This document shows, piece by piece, positions 1 to 9,169 of a stretch of 39,474 nt of DNA. The stretch is from Kiritimatiellia bacterium. GTDB lineage: Bacteria; Verrucomicrobiota; Kiritimatiellia; SLAD01. Below the pieces are notes generated by a model, which saw only the letters and a list, made by a program, of their open reading frames with translations, made no database searches and was not told where the DNA came from. The stretch spans positions 1-39,474 of the forward strand of contig SLGY01000176.1 of NCBI GenBank assembly GCA_007136425.1. The letters are read 5' to 3'. Within the stretch, counting starts at the first letter, position 1. Each line of letters opens with the position of its first letter. The translations under genes and the position numbers were made by a program.

Positions 1-255
1 CAACCCGACAGGCCGCCGGAACCGGACGACCCGGCGGAGGACGATCCGGCCGAGGCGCCCCCGCTTCCGGAAGAAGCGGAGGAACAACCGCCTACTGAGG
101 CGTTTCCGGAAGATCTGATCCCCGACACGATGGAGGAAATGACAGAGGAAGAAGCTATGTTACTATTGGACGCCATGCGCGATGAGGAACAGGAAACGCG
201 CGATCAAATGCGTCTGGAACTGGGGACACCGGAGGAAGTGGAGAAGGATTGGTAA
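1..255 (+). CDS. C-terminal end of a TPR/BatC-like protein (partial)
   Basis: Frame 1 is open from the window edge to a TAA at 253-255 and encodes about 84 residues. The visible part is a long Pro/Glu/Asp-rich linker followed by a short helical tail, EEAMLLLDAMRDEEQETRDQ, ending in VEKDW. Such an acidic linker and LLDAxRxEE tail is typical of the end of Bat-operon TPR proteins (BatC, or vWA-TPR fusions), and the next two genes are BatD and BatE, which supports the call. The stop lies 4 bases before the BatD start, so the genes are probably translationally coupled. It is too short to appear in the ORF track because its start is outside the window. Whether the full protein also holds a vWA domain cannot be seen. 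Confidence 0.7.
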   Translation, partial: QPDRPPEPDDPAEDDPAEAPPLPEEAEEQPPTEAFPEDLIPDTMEEMTEEEAMLLLDAMRDEEQETRDQMRLELGTPEEVEKDW

Positions 256-259
256 GTTC

Positions 260-2104
260 ATGATCGGCATTCGCATAGGCCGGGCGTTGAAACGAACGCG
301 CGCAGTCCGCGCAGGCTGCGCCTTGTTTGTAGGCGTCCTGCTCGGCGTCTGGCAGGCGGCGCACGCGGTGCATGTCCGTATGGAGCTTGAGCCGGACGCC
401 TTGCAGATGGGCGAATCCGCCGAGTTGTCCGTCGTTATTCAGACCACGGACGAACCCGCTGAACCGGAAATTCCGGACGTCCCGGGCCTGCGTATCGGGA
501 GCCCGTCCGTTCAATTCTCTTTCTCCCGAACTACGATCGACGGTGTCAGCGAACAGCGGCGCTTCACCACCTACCGTTATACCGTGATCCCGCTTCAGCC
601 GGGCGAATACGAAATTGGGCCGCTCACCTACACGCAGAACGACGAAACCTTCGAGATCCCCGCAAAAACGTTGCAGGTCGTTGCAACCCGAGACGGAGAC
701 GATCCGGACGCACAAGCAGAGGAGTTGTCCGATTTTGTTTTCGCCGAACTGGAGGTGAACAAGGAGCGCGTGTATGTCCAGGAACCGTTCACGTTGACCA
801 TTGCCATCTACTCGCGCGACATCAATGTGGGACGGGACGTCTCGCTGGTGAACCTGCCGGATACGGGCATTGCCACGGAACCGTTTCAGGAACTCCGGCC
901 CACGCGGGAAATCGTCGACAACCATGTGTTCAATGTGCGCCGCTATCGCACGCGGATACGACCGCTGACCGCCGGCACGATCCGGTTCGCCCCCGAACTC
1001 CGCATCCAGATTCTTGTTCCCCGCGAACGCGGCCGCAGGCCGTTCGACGATCCTTTCTTCGACGGCGTGTTTTCCAATTATGAAGCGCACCCGTTCGAGC
1101 TGCCGCTAACCCCGGTGGAAGTAACCGCGCGGGCCATCCCCCAAACGGATCGCCCCGAATCCTATACCGGCAGCGTGGGCTCGTTCGATTTCAGCGTTCG
1201 CGTGCATCCTACGGAAGTGCAGGCCGGCGATCCGATTACGGTATCCATGCTCATCGAGGGCGAAGGCAATATGACCGCCGTTTCCGCGCCCGGCGTGCCC
1301 GAAAACGATTTGTTCCGCGTCTATCCGCCGCGCCTGATCAACCAGGACCTCGACCGCGCGGCCAGCCGGGGCCGGAAGATGTACGAACAGGTGATCATCC
1401 CGCGCAGCGACGAAGCGACGGAGGTTCCGGCGCTGCACTTCAGTTTTTTTGATCCGGCCGAGGAACGGTTTGAAACAAGGGTCGAAGGCCCCTTCGAATT
1501 GGCCATTCAGAAGCGCGACCCGACCGATGAACGCGTGGTTCGCGCTGACGACGCCCGCACGGATCATCAAACCCGCATTGTTGGAGAGGACATTGTCTAT
1601 CTCAAATCCGCGCCCGCGCGCTGGATGAACGTGTACGACGGGCCGTGGTATTTGCGTCCGGGCTTTCTCGCGCTGCAAACCGCGCCGCCGATTTTGGTGC
1701 TGGCCGTGTTTCTACTGGCGCGGCGTCGCCGCCGACTGGACACAGACATCGCACTTGCGCGACGCTATCGCGCGCCGCGCAGCGCCCGACCGGGTTTGCG
1801 CCGCGCCGAAAAGGCGTTGCAGGACGGAGCGGTTGACGCGTTTCACGACGGGCTCTGGTCGGCGTTGAGCGCGTATTTCGGCGATCGGCTCAATCTGGCG
1901 CCCGGCTCGGTCACGGCCGAAGAGGTGCAGCGCGTCATGGCCCAGCGCGGCTTGGACGAGGAGACGTTGAAATCCATCGGTTACCTGTTCGCCGATTGCG
2001 AACAACTCCGTTACGCCGGAGGACGCGTCGACCAGGAACGTATGCGTGCGCTGTTAGACGATTTTCGGCGCGTACTCAAGGCCTGCGAAAGGGTGAAGGC
2101 ATGA
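260..2104 (+). CDS. batD: BatD-like aerotolerance/oxygen tolerance membrane protein
   Basis: 614 residues from the ATG at 260. I prefer this over the ORF-track start at 182 because 182 lies inside the preceding gene. Residues about 10-35 form a signal peptide (ALFVGVLLGVWQAAHA). A long beta-rich periplasmic region follows, opening with VRMELEPDALQMGESAELSV, the BatD opening that resembles an Ig-like fold. Near residue 470 there is one membrane segment (LALQTAPPILVLAVFLLARR) and then a cytoplasmic helical domain of about 120 residues. BatD proteins are encoded with MoxR ATPase, BatA/BatB vWA proteins and BatE in the Bat operon. That operon is linked to oxidative or envelope stress in Bacteroides and Leptospira, but its molecular job is unsettled. 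It overlaps batE by 4 bases (ATGA). Confidence 0.88.
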   Translation: MIGIRIGRALKRTRAVRAGCALFVGVLLGVWQAAHAVHVRMELEPDALQMGESAELSVVIQTTDEPAEPEIPDVPGLRIGSPSVQFSFSRTTIDGVSEQRRFTTYRYTVIPLQPGEYEIGPLTYTQNDETFEIPAKTLQVVATRDGDDPDAQAEELSDFVFAELEVNKERVYVQEPFTLTIAIYSRDINVGRDVSLVNLPDTGIATEPFQELRPTREIVDNHVFNVRRYRTRIRPLTAGTIRFAPELRIQILVPRERGRRPFDDPFFDGVFSNYEAHPFELPLTPVEVTARAIPQTDRPESYTGSVGSFDFSVRVHPTEVQAGDPITVSMLIEGEGNMTAVSAPGVPENDLFRVYPPRLINQDLDRAASRGRKMYEQVIIPRSDEATEVPALHFSFFDPAEERFETRVEGPFELAIQKRDPTDERVVRADDARTDHQTRIVGEDIVYLKSAPARWMNVYDGPWYLRPGFLALQTAPPILVLAVFLLARRRRRLDTDIALARRYRAPRSARPGLRRAEKALQDGAVDAFHDGLWSALSAYFGDRLNLAPGSVTAEEVQRVMAQRGLDEETLKSIGYLFADCEQLRYAGGRVDQERMRALLDDFRRVLKACERVKA

Positions 2105-2877
2105 AACGACTGCGCCTTTATTCCGTTCTTGCCTGCACGGCGCTGATCCTGACGTGCTTGCCGGGCGGCGTCGCCGCCGCCGGGGCGTTGTCGCCCGACG
2201 CGCGTTTCGCGCAGGCGGCCCAAGCGTATGATGCGCAGGAATACGAACAGGCCGTCACCTTGTACGAAGGCTTGTTGCGCGACGGTTTGCGCGCGCCGGA
2301 ACTGTACTTCAATCTCGCCAACGCCTATTTTCGCATGAACGATCCCGGATCGGCCATACGCCATTACAAACACGCCGAATACCTTGCGCCGCGGGACGCC
2401 GATATCCGGCACAACCTTCACTTTGCCGTACTGCAAGCGGATGCCGCCTACGCCCCGCCGGGCGCGCCCGCGCGCTGGCTGCACATGCTTTCCGCGTCGG
2501 AATGGTCGATCGTCGCCTCGCTTGCCTGGTGGCTTACCGCTCTACACCTCGCTTTCGTGCTCTGGCCGGGTACGCGACGGGGCTGGGGCGTCATTGCGAC
2601 GTTGACCGTCCTTGTGCTTCTGTTATCCTTGGCGGGTATATCGCACTGGGCTCTTTTGGACCGGAATCCGGAAGTGGTCATTACGCAGCCCGCACAGGAA
2701 GCGCTGTTTGCGCCGATCGACGGATCCACCGCACACTTCGCGCTGCCGCGCGGGTCCATTGCGCGTATCGAATCGGTAACGGAAGGCTGGTACAAGGTGC
2801 GCCTGGGCGATAAAGACGGTTGGATACGCCAAACGGCGGCGCGACGGGTTGCCCCGTGGCGGCCTGATTTGGATTAG
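2101..2877 (+). CDS. batE: BatE-like TPR and SH3-domain membrane protein
   Basis: 258 residues starting at the ATG that overlaps the batD stop. The ORF-track start (1996) lies deep inside batD and is rejected. Layout: signal peptide about 1-26, then a TPR unit (YDAQEYEQAVTLYEGLL and YFNLANAYFRMNDPGSAIRH) at about 40-110. Two membrane segments follow (SIVASLAWWLTALHLAFVLW and the VIATLTVLVLLLSLAGI stretch). The C-terminal bacterial SH3-like domain (residues about 195-250) contains EGWYKVRLGDKDGWI. This TPR-TM-TM-SH3 order is that of BatE proteins. It is the last recognisable Bat gene of the operon. The binding partner of the SH3 domain is unknown. Confidence 0.85.
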   Translation: MKRLRLYSVLACTALILTCLPGGVAAAGALSPDARFAQAAQAYDAQEYEQAVTLYEGLLRDGLRAPELYFNLANAYFRMNDPGSAIRHYKHAEYLAPRDADIRHNLHFAVLQADAAYAPPGAPARWLHMLSASEWSIVASLAWWLTALHLAFVLWPGTRRGWGVIATLTVLVLLLSLAGISHWALLDRNPEVVITQPAQEALFAPIDGSTAHFALPRGSIARIESVTEGWYKVRLGDKDGWIRQTAARRVAPWRPDLD

Positions 2878-2900
2878 CAGCTCACTCGGAAGGAAGGACG

Positions 2901-3101
2901 ATGAGCAGGCGAAATCCCACATGGCTGTGGTGGCTGGCTTTTTTCATACTCTTTGCCGGCGGACTGATAACGTACCTGTTGTACCAACATACGGGTGGGA
3001 CAACCATCCCGGAACAAGCCAATCTGGTCCTGGCCATTACCATCGTGGCGGCGGGCATATGCATCATCTGCGCTACGGCGGATTGGTGGATACAGCATTG
3101 A
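2901..3101 (+). CDS. Small two-helix membrane protein, unknown
   Basis: 66 residues with a good ribosome site (GGAAGGACG) just before the ATG, 23 bases after batE, so it is probably the last gene of the Bat transcript. Two hydrophobic helices are visible: WLWWLAFFILFAGGLITYLL (about 8-27) and [19 protein letters not shown] (about 40-58), joined by a short polar loop. No motif is recognised. Its last 29 bases overlap the 3' end of alr on the other strand. The strong start signal and clean hairpin topology argue that it is real, but no function can be assigned. Confidence 0.6.
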   Translation: MSRRNPTWLWWLAFFILFAGGLITYLLYQHTGGTTIPEQANLVLAITIVAAGICIICATADWWIQH

Positions 3102-4203
3102 TGTATCGGCGTTCGGCTGCGGGATCAATACCCACCAGTATCTCGTATGGGATCGTACGACAGATCTTGGCCAGCTCGCCCGCCCACACGGACGCGCCCT
3201 CCTGTTCCCCGATCAACACCGCTTCGTCTCCGCGCCGCACATCGCCGGCGGGCCCCACATCAATCGTCACCCAGTTCATGCTGACCCGGCCGATGACCGG
3301 ACAACGCCGGCCGCGAACCAGCACGTGGCCGCGATTACTCAGCGCGCGGTGATACCCGTCCGCATAGCCCACCGACAGGATAGCAATATGCGTGGGCGCT
3401 TCCGTCCGGTAGGTGCCATAATAACCGACCGGATAGCCGGCGGGCACGGCTTTGACCTGCATGACCCGCGCCTTCCATTGCAAGAACGGACGAGCGTGAA
3501 AGCGCATCCGCGGATCCTCCGTTCCGTAACCGTACAAACAAATGCCCGGCCGGATCGCGTCAAGATCCCATTCGGGATGGTATAACAGTGCGCGGCTACT
3601 CGACAAATGCTTGAACAGCGTACGTCCGTGCTTCGCCTCCAACGCGCGGGCCAACTCAAGAAAGCGTTGCGCCTGCTCCTCCGCGCGTTCCGGTTCATTG
3701 GGTTCAACGGCGGCGAAATGACTGCACAATCCGGTGACCTGCAGGCCCTTTTCCCCATTCAACACATCGAAGATTTCGTGGGCATCCTGCCACGGGGCGC
3801 CTAGACGTCCCATGCCGGTATCCACTTTCAGATGCACGGGCACAGTGGCGCCCATCGCCCGCGCCGCCGCCGCCAACGCCTGTCCGTGTTCAGCGCTCAC
3901 GACAATCGGTGTGATGCGATCCGCCACAAGGCGCGGTACGTCTTCCGGTTCCGCGACGCCCAAGACCAGAATATCCGCGTCCGGCAACCGTGCACGTACC
4001 GTCAGCGCTTCATCCAAATAGGCCACCGCCAACCAGCGCACGCCGGACGCCGCCGCCTGTACCGCCATCGGAGCCAGCCCGTGCCCGTACGCATCGGCCT
4101 TGACCACAAACATGATCTCCGTCGACGGCCGAATAGCCGCGCGCAACGCGTCGATGTTCGCGCCCAATATCGTCGGATCAATTTCCACCCAGGATGATTG
4201 CAT
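3073..4203 (-). CDS. alr: Alanine racemase
   Basis: 376 residues, the usual family length. It converts L- to D-alanine with PLP for peptidoglycan synthesis in the cytoplasm. The PLP lysine motif [11 protein letters not shown] lies at about 32-42. The phosphate/arginine motif RPGICLYG is near 219, and the catalytic tyrosine motif [10 protein letters not shown] near 260. The substrate-gate motif usually reads RVxMD; here it is RVSMNW, an Asp-to-Asn change next to the conserved Met that may alter substrate fit. N-terminal TIM barrel and C-terminal beta domain are both complete. It is divergent from the acetyltransferase-nitrilase gene and convergent with the Bat operon, with a 29-base overlap. 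It appears to be a single-gene transcript. Confidence 0.93.
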   Translation of the reverse strand: MQSSWVEIDPTILGANIDALRAAIRPSTEIMFVVKADAYGHGLAPMAVQAAASGVRWLAVAYLDEALTVRARLPDADILVLGVAEPEDVPRLVADRITPIVVSAEHGQALAAAARAMGATVPVHLKVDTGMGRLGAPWQDAHEIFDVLNGEKGLQVTGLCSHFAAVEPNEPERAEEQAQRFLELARALEAKHGRTLFKHLSSSRALLYHPEWDLDAIRPGICLYGYGTEDPRMRFHARPFLQWKARVMQVKAVPAGYPVGYYGTYRTEAPTHIAILSVGYADGYHRALSNRGHVLVRGRRCPVIGRVSMNWVTIDVGPAGDVRRGDEAVLIGEQEGASVWAGELAKICRTIPYEILVGIDPAAERRYINAVSTNPP

Positions 4204-4329
4204 AGTAGGTCCCCGCCCGCAGAATATGCCAAGGACACGGACGGCGTCCAGACCAAGAATTCCGATGACGAGCGGCGCGCCGATGCGATAGACTCCGCCT
4301 TCACAGAAACTGAACTAAAGGATGGCCCC

Positions 4330-5889
4330 ATGAACAGGAAGATCGACATCGCCGATTTCGAAAGCAGGATCGTGCTGCGCCGCATCAAACCGGAGGACTT
4401 CGACCGGATCGTCGAAATCCAACACAAATGCTTTCCACAGATGGAACCCTGGTCGCGCGAACAGTTCGACAGCCAGCTACAACACTTTCCCGAAGGCCAA
4501 TTCTGCATTGAGATCGACGGGACAGTGGTCGCCTCGTCGACCAGCCTGATCGTGGATTTCGATCTTTATTCGGATTGGCACAACTGGAAGGAGATTTCCG
4601 ACAACGGTTATATCCGGAATCACGATCCGAACGGGGACATGCTGTACGGCATCGAGATCATGGTGGATCCCGAGTATCGCGGCATGAAACTCGCGCGACG
4701 CCTGTACCAGGCGCGCAAGGATCTCGTGCGCGAAAAAAACCTGAAAGGGATCGTCATCGGCGGCCGCATCCCCGGCTATCACCGGCATCAGGACGACATG
4801 ACCGCGCACGAATACGCCGAAAACGTGGAGGACAAGACGCTCTACGATCCCGTACTGACCACGCAGCTCGCGAACGGGTTCGAGTTGAAACAGTTGATTC
4901 CCGATTATATGCCGTCCGACGAAGACAGCGTCGGCTGGGCCACCTATCTGGAATGGACCAACGTGGATTACCGGCCGTACAAGAAGCGCGCGATCCGCCC
5001 CGTACAGGTCGTGCGCATCGCCGCCGTGCAATACCAGATGCGCGCCATCAAGGATTTTGACGAATTCACCCAGCAATGTTCTTTCTTTGTGGACACCGCT
5101 TCGGATTACAAATGTGATTTCGTCCTGTTCCCCGAACTCATCACGACGCAGTTGCTTTCGTTTTGCGATACCAAACGGCCGAGCCAGGCCGCACGTCGGC
5201 TGGCCGAATTTACGCCGCAATACCTGGAAATGTTTTCTGAATTCGCGATTCGCTACAACATCAACATCATCGGCGGCTCGCAATTCGAAGTCGAAGACAA
5301 CTCACTATACAACGTGGGCTACTTCTTCGGACGCGACGGAACCATCGGACGACAACGCAAGATGCACGTCACGCCCGCGGAATGGAAGTGGTGGGGGGTC
5401 AACGGCGGTGACAAAATCAATGTATTCGACACGGATTGCGGACGTATTGCGATCATGATCTGTTACGACATCGAGTTCCCCGAATTATGTCGCATTGCCC
5501 GGCAGAAAGGGGCGCAGATCATCTTCGTCCCGTTCAACACGGACGAACGACACGGCTATCTCCGTGTGCGGCATTGCGCCCTGGCGCGCTGCGTGGAAAA
5601 CCATGTCTACGTCGCCGTGGCCGGCTGCGTCGGGAATCTTCCTTTCGTCAACAACGCCGACATCCATTACGCGCAATCCGGGATCTTTACGCCGGCCGAT
5701 TTCTCGTTCAGCCGCGACGCCATCGCCGCCGAATGCAATCCGAACATCGAGACGTTCGTGATCCAGGACGTCGACATCGAATTGCTGCGACGACACCGTT
5801 TCCGGGGCACGACGCAAAACTGGAACGATCGTCGACGGGATCTATACGAGATCCGCTATGTCGAGGACGGGAAATCCAAATCCGTTTAG
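4330..5889 (+). CDS. Bifunctional GNAT acetyltransferase / carbon-nitrogen hydrolase (YhcX type)
   Basis: 519 residues. The ATG at 4330 is chosen because AAAGGA lies 8 bases upstream and the earlier in-frame ATG has no ribosome site. Residues about 12-215 are a GNAT domain, with acetyl-CoA loop region [20 protein letters not shown]. Residues about 225-505 are a nitrilase-superfamily amidohydrolase, with the triad visible as Glu in FPELIT, Lys in [10 protein letters not shown] and Cys in [13 protein letters not shown]. This two-domain order is known from B. subtilis YhcX and homologues, whose substrate is not established. The nitrilase half probably hydrolyses a small amide and the GNAT half acylates an amine. 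The gene stands alone between alr and the ebo-like genes. Confidence 0.9.
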   Translation: MNRKIDIADFESRIVLRRIKPEDFDRIVEIQHKCFPQMEPWSREQFDSQLQHFPEGQFCIEIDGTVVASSTSLIVDFDLYSDWHNWKEISDNGYIRNHDPNGDMLYGIEIMVDPEYRGMKLARRLYQARKDLVREKNLKGIVIGGRIPGYHRHQDDMTAHEYAENVEDKTLYDPVLTTQLANGFELKQLIPDYMPSDEDSVGWATYLEWTNVDYRPYKKRAIRPVQVVRIAAVQYQMRAIKDFDEFTQQCSFFVDTASDYKCDFVLFPELITTQLLSFCDTKRPSQAARRLAEFTPQYLEMFSEFAIRYNINIIGGSQFEVEDNSLYNVGYFFGRDGTIGRQRKMHVTPAEWKWWGVNGGDKINVFDTDCGRIAIMICYDIEFPELCRIARQKGAQIIFVPFNTDERHGYLRVRHCALARCVENHVYVAVAGCVGNLPFVNNADIHYAQSGIFTPADFSFSRDAIAAECNPNIETFVIQDVDIELLRRHRFRGTTQNWNDRRRDLYEIRYVEDGKSKSV

Positions 5890-5936
5890 AGCGTCGATTG
5901 CACGTTGACGCGCCGTCTTGCCGGACAATCCGGGAC

Positions 5937-7241
5937 TCAATCGGTCGCCGACAGCCAGGCCCGTACCGCGCGCCCCAAGCCGGCGAGATCCCGGGGCGCC
6001 TCCCCCAACGCCGCGCTGGACGCCCAGGCGACTTCCCGGTCGGCGCCGACACGTCCGTGCGACCCCTTGACCTTCGACGTGTCCGTACTGACGCTGCCCG
6101 GCGGCCAGCCGAAAAACAGCTCGCACGCGTCGAATCCCGGCTTGTTATGAATGTCTACGTGCGTCGCAAAATCAGGCGCCTCGCTCCGGTCGGTCCACCA
6201 CGGATAAGCAAACCAATACCCGTCCTCCGCGATCAGGATATAGTCGCCGCTATGCGGATGATCGATGCCCCACGCCCGCTGCGCCTCCCGGTCCAGCACC
6301 TGGTCCACCCCCGCGATGTCGGATAACACCTCGCGCGTCCGGTCCAGCGCCGTGCGGTCCGGCACGTACACGTGCGCAATTTCATGATCCACCATCGCAA
6401 AAGCGCGGCCGGCAAAGAAATCGGGATAAGCCATGCCCTTGACCTGTTGCGTCAGGAACAGGTCGGCGTTGTGCAATGCGCCGTTCGGAAACACGGCCCC
6501 GTGTTCGACGGCGCGGATCGCATAGTCGCCGACGAACAAGACCTCGTACCCGTTGGAGCGCGCGACCTCGTACAACCGGCTCAGGTACTGTTCCAGCTCG
6601 TTGATCGCCCGATCGACTTTGGGATGCGCCGGCCCGTGCCGTTGCAGGTCGTAATCCATGTGCGGGAGATAGCTCAATAGCAGGTCCGGCGCCACATCCG
6701 GCATGGACATGACGGCGCTCACGGCGTCCACGATCCATTCGGTCGACTTGCGCGAAGCCAGCGGACCCCAATAGTGCATGAGATTGAATTTCCGGCCGAC
6801 GCGTTCGCATAACCGGGCGTACAAGTCGCGCGGCTCGGTGTACACGTCCTGGATCATGCCTCCGCTATGCTTATGGATCGGGCGAGGCGACACAACGAGG
6901 TCGGCCGATTCGCCGAGGCTTTGTTGCCAGAACATGATCCCGACTCTACCGCCGCGCGCACGGAAATCGTCCCAGATGCGCGGCCCGTGCACGAGCGAGG
7001 CCGCCTGCTCCCAGAACAGAATCTTTTTCAAGCGATCATGGTACACGCCGTTGGCGATCATGCCGTGGTGCGCCGGATCTGCGCCGGTGCGAAACGAGGC
7101 CTGCGCCGTACAGGTTACGGCGGGAAATGACGAGTCGATCGATGCAAAGGACAGCCCGCCCGGCGGTCGTTTGAGGCGCGCAGCGATGTCAGCGCCGAAA
7201 GCGGCGAGTTGCACCACCAATAACTTGCGCGAAACAGTCAT
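5937..7241 (-). CDS. eboF: EboF-like alkaline-phosphatase-superfamily nucleotide pyrophosphatase/phosphodiesterase
   Basis: 434 residues, type I phosphodiesterase/nucleotide pyrophosphatase fold. The nucleophile region is FPAVTCTAQASFRTG (about residues 39-53), with the Thr expected to attack phosphate. Metal-site remnants include LPHMDYDLQRHG and DHPHSGDY. The C-terminal part, FAMVDHEIAHVYV to DIHNKPGFDACELFF, is the pattern of the family encoded in ebo clusters. Two expected metal ligands look altered: the N-terminal strand reads VVQLAAFG where an Asp is usual, and the usual Asp-His pair reads GDYAI. The substrate is therefore uncertain. It is the last gene of the transcript UVR protein-eboB-eboC-eboF, 78 bases after eboC. 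The symbol rests on gene context plus sequence style. Confidence 0.75.
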   Translation of the reverse strand: MTVSRKLLVVQLAAFGADIAARLKRPPGGLSFASIDSSFPAVTCTAQASFRTGADPAHHGMIANGVYHDRLKKILFWEQAASLVHGPRIWDDFRARGGRVGIMFWQQSLGESADLVVSPRPIHKHSGGMIQDVYTEPRDLYARLCERVGRKFNLMHYWGPLASRKSTEWIVDAVSAVMSMPDVAPDLLLSYLPHMDYDLQRHGPAHPKVDRAINELEQYLSRLYEVARSNGYEVLFVGDYAIRAVEHGAVFPNGALHNADLFLTQQVKGMAYPDFFAGRAFAMVDHEIAHVYVPDRTALDRTREVLSDIAGVDQVLDREAQRAWGIDHPHSGDYILIAEDGYWFAYPWWTDRSEAPDFATHVDIHNKPGFDACELFFGWPPGSVSTDTSKVKGSHGRVGADREVAWASSAALGEAPRDLAGLGRAVRAWLSATD

Positions 7242-7319
7242 GGGTTCACCATAAAGTTGTTTTACATCACGAGCAATACCGGTCTTTACCGAATCCGGGT
7301 CGGCTTCGATCGAAACCCT

Positions 7320-8252
7320 TCAACTGGCATAGAAACGACGGGCAACCAGTCGGTTGCAAGCCCAGCAGAGAACCAGCATCCCGGCGACGCTTGCTCCGAC
7401 CAGTCCGCGATTCGCGCTGAGAACCAGGGCGGCGTGCAGAAACAGCAGATTGGCGATCAGGCGCCCGATCCAACCGGGCAATTCCCCCGCCCGAAGCGAT
7501 GCTTTCGCCGACGCGCGCATACGCAAAGAGAAGAGGAATGCGACAACACAAGCCAACGTGTAGACGCCGAGAAACGCAAGGCGCGGCCAAGGCATGTCGG
7601 GCATATACGGCAGATACGACGCGCCACCGCCGATCAGCACAATCAGCGGCCCCCACGCGGCGACGCCGGGTCGATGGGATTCCGTTTCGCGTCGGGCCAG
7701 ATGCGTAACCGCCGCGATATACAGGAAAACGATCGCGGCAGCGAGCGGGACAGGCGCGGCGAGCAGGCTGATTTCCGGTACGGCGGACGCGCCCAGCAAT
7801 AGGCTCAACCCGCGGCACGCGCCCATGGCGATATTGCCGGGAACTGGCAGGGACTTGAACCAGGCGTTGTAGCCAAAGACGCATGCGGCCAAGGCTAGCC
7901 CGGTCCAGAAGGTCGCAAGCCCAACGTGCGCGCATATAAGCAAACCGATAATCGTCAACACCCAGCCCGCCCCCAACGCCGTCCCCGGCCGGATCCGGCC
8001 GGACGGCAACGGCCGGTCGGGCCGCGCGCGGCGGTCCTCGTGCCGGTCGAAATAATCGTTCCATGCCAGCCCGGCGCCATAGAAACCAAGCGCCGCCGCA
8101 ACCACCCATCCCATGGCCGCCCAGGGCAGCGCCGGCGATTGCGCGGCAAGAAAGCAACCGGCGACCGGATCGCCGGGCACGGTAAACAGATTGGGCGCAC
8201 GCAACAATTGCAGCCAGGCGCGAACTCGATCGACCATGCGCTCTCTGTTCAT
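7320..8252 (-). CDS. eboC: EboC-like UbiA-superfamily prenyltransferase
   Basis: 310 residues with eight or nine hydrophobic helices, an integral inner-membrane protein. The first UbiA aspartate motif is clear (NDYFDRHED, about 65-73), followed by RPDRPLPSGRI. The second Asp-rich motif of classical UbiA enzymes is not evident: the matching loop reads ARRETESHRPG. That is consistent with the EboC branch, which forms its own group within UbiA. In Nostoc the ebo genes are implicated in moving a scytonemin precursor to the periplasm, but the reaction of EboC is unknown. It lies 68 bases after eboB on the same strand. A role in prenylating a small metabolite is an inference. Confidence 0.8.
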   Translation of the reverse strand: MNRERMVDRVRAWLQLLRAPNLFTVPGDPVAGCFLAAQSPALPWAAMGWVVAAALGFYGAGLAWNDYFDRHEDRRARPDRPLPSGRIRPGTALGAGWVLTIIGLLICAHVGLATFWTGLALAACVFGYNAWFKSLPVPGNIAMGACRGLSLLLGASAVPEISLLAAPVPLAAAIVFLYIAAVTHLARRETESHRPGVAAWGPLIVLIGGGASYLPYMPDMPWPRLAFLGVYTLACVVAFLFSLRMRASAKASLRAGELPGWIGRLIANLLFLHAALVLSANRGLVGASVAGMLVLCWACNRLVARRFYAS

Positions 8253-8320
8253 GCTCTCTCTATTCCGGCAATCCGCGCGCGCAGCAATGCGTCGAAACCG
8301 GACGCCTTGGCTTGGATTCC

Positions 8321-9169
8321 TTACCGTTGATAGGTGCTTGGATGAATGAAAGGGAGGTCCAGGCGCGGATTGAACTTGCCGCTTTGCCGATAGAAGGCCA
8401 ACGGATTATCGAAGAGCAGTTTCTCGATCGCGTCGTCCGCAAAACCGTTTTCTTTCATGTGCCCTGCGATTTTCGGGAGCGTAGTCGGATCGGACACGCC
8501 CCAATCGGCGGAACTGTTTACCATGGTCTTCTCAAGGCCCCATTTCTTGAGGATATCGATGGCCCGCACGGGATTGAGTTTGGAATAGGGATAGACCGTC
8601 ATCCCAGCCCAGGTATCCGCTGCGCGGGTGAGATCCATGGTGTCTTCGGTATTGTGGTCGATGATGATGCGGTCGTGATCGTAATCCAGTTCTTTCAAGA
8701 CTGCGATGGTCCGCTCGACGCCTGCGCGCTTGCTGACCTGCGGCGTATCGTGCGGCGTATGAATCATGACCAGCATGTTCCGCTCCTTGGCGATCTCAAG
8801 CTGGCGCATGAACACCTCTTCCTCATTCTCCGTGATGAGGTTGTATCCGATTTCGCCCACGGCCAAACAGCGCTCGTGCTCCCAATAGGGGTCCATGCCG
8901 TCAATGGTTTCGTGCGCCAATGCCACGTCCTCGGCCTCCTTCGGGTTCAGGGCAATGTTCGCGTAATGATCAATACCGAACCGCTCCGCGCGTTGCGTTT
9001 CAAAATCGAGGATCAAGGCGAAGTAATCCCAGAACGTGCCCGCGTAGCGGCGCGACGCGCCCAGCCAAAAGGAAGGCTCTACGGTGACGCGGATCCCCTG
9101 TTCGTACATGGCATGATAGTCGTCCGTCGTACGGGAAAACATGTGGATGTGGGGTTCAATGATGATCAT
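8321..9169 (-). CDS. eboB: EboB-like TatD-family metal-dependent hydrolase
   Basis: 282 residues, amidohydrolase-type TIM barrel. Metal ligands can be read along the chain: EPHIHMFSRTTDDY (HxH, residues 5-12), Glu in VGEIGYN, His in MIHTPHD, His in IDHNTED and Asp in NSSADWGVSDP. The SRTTDDY opening and SSADWGVSDP are the signature I associate with EboB rather than with the DNase TatD/YcfH group. The ATG overlaps the stop of the upstream UVR-motif gene (ATGA), so the two are translationally coupled. Substrate unknown. Confidence 0.85.
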   Translation of the reverse strand: MIIIEPHIHMFSRTTDDYHAMYEQGIRVTVEPSFWLGASRRYAGTFWDYFALILDFETQRAERFGIDHYANIALNPKEAEDVALAHETIDGMDPYWEHERCLAVGEIGYNLITENEEEVFMRQLEIAKERNMLVMIHTPHDTPQVSKRAGVERTIAVLKELDYDHDRIIIDHNTEDTMDLTRAADTWAGMTVYPYSKLNPVRAIDILKKWGLEKTMVNSSADWGVSDPTTLPKIAGHMKENGFADDAIEKLLFDNPLAFYRQSGKFNPRLDLPFIHPSTYQR

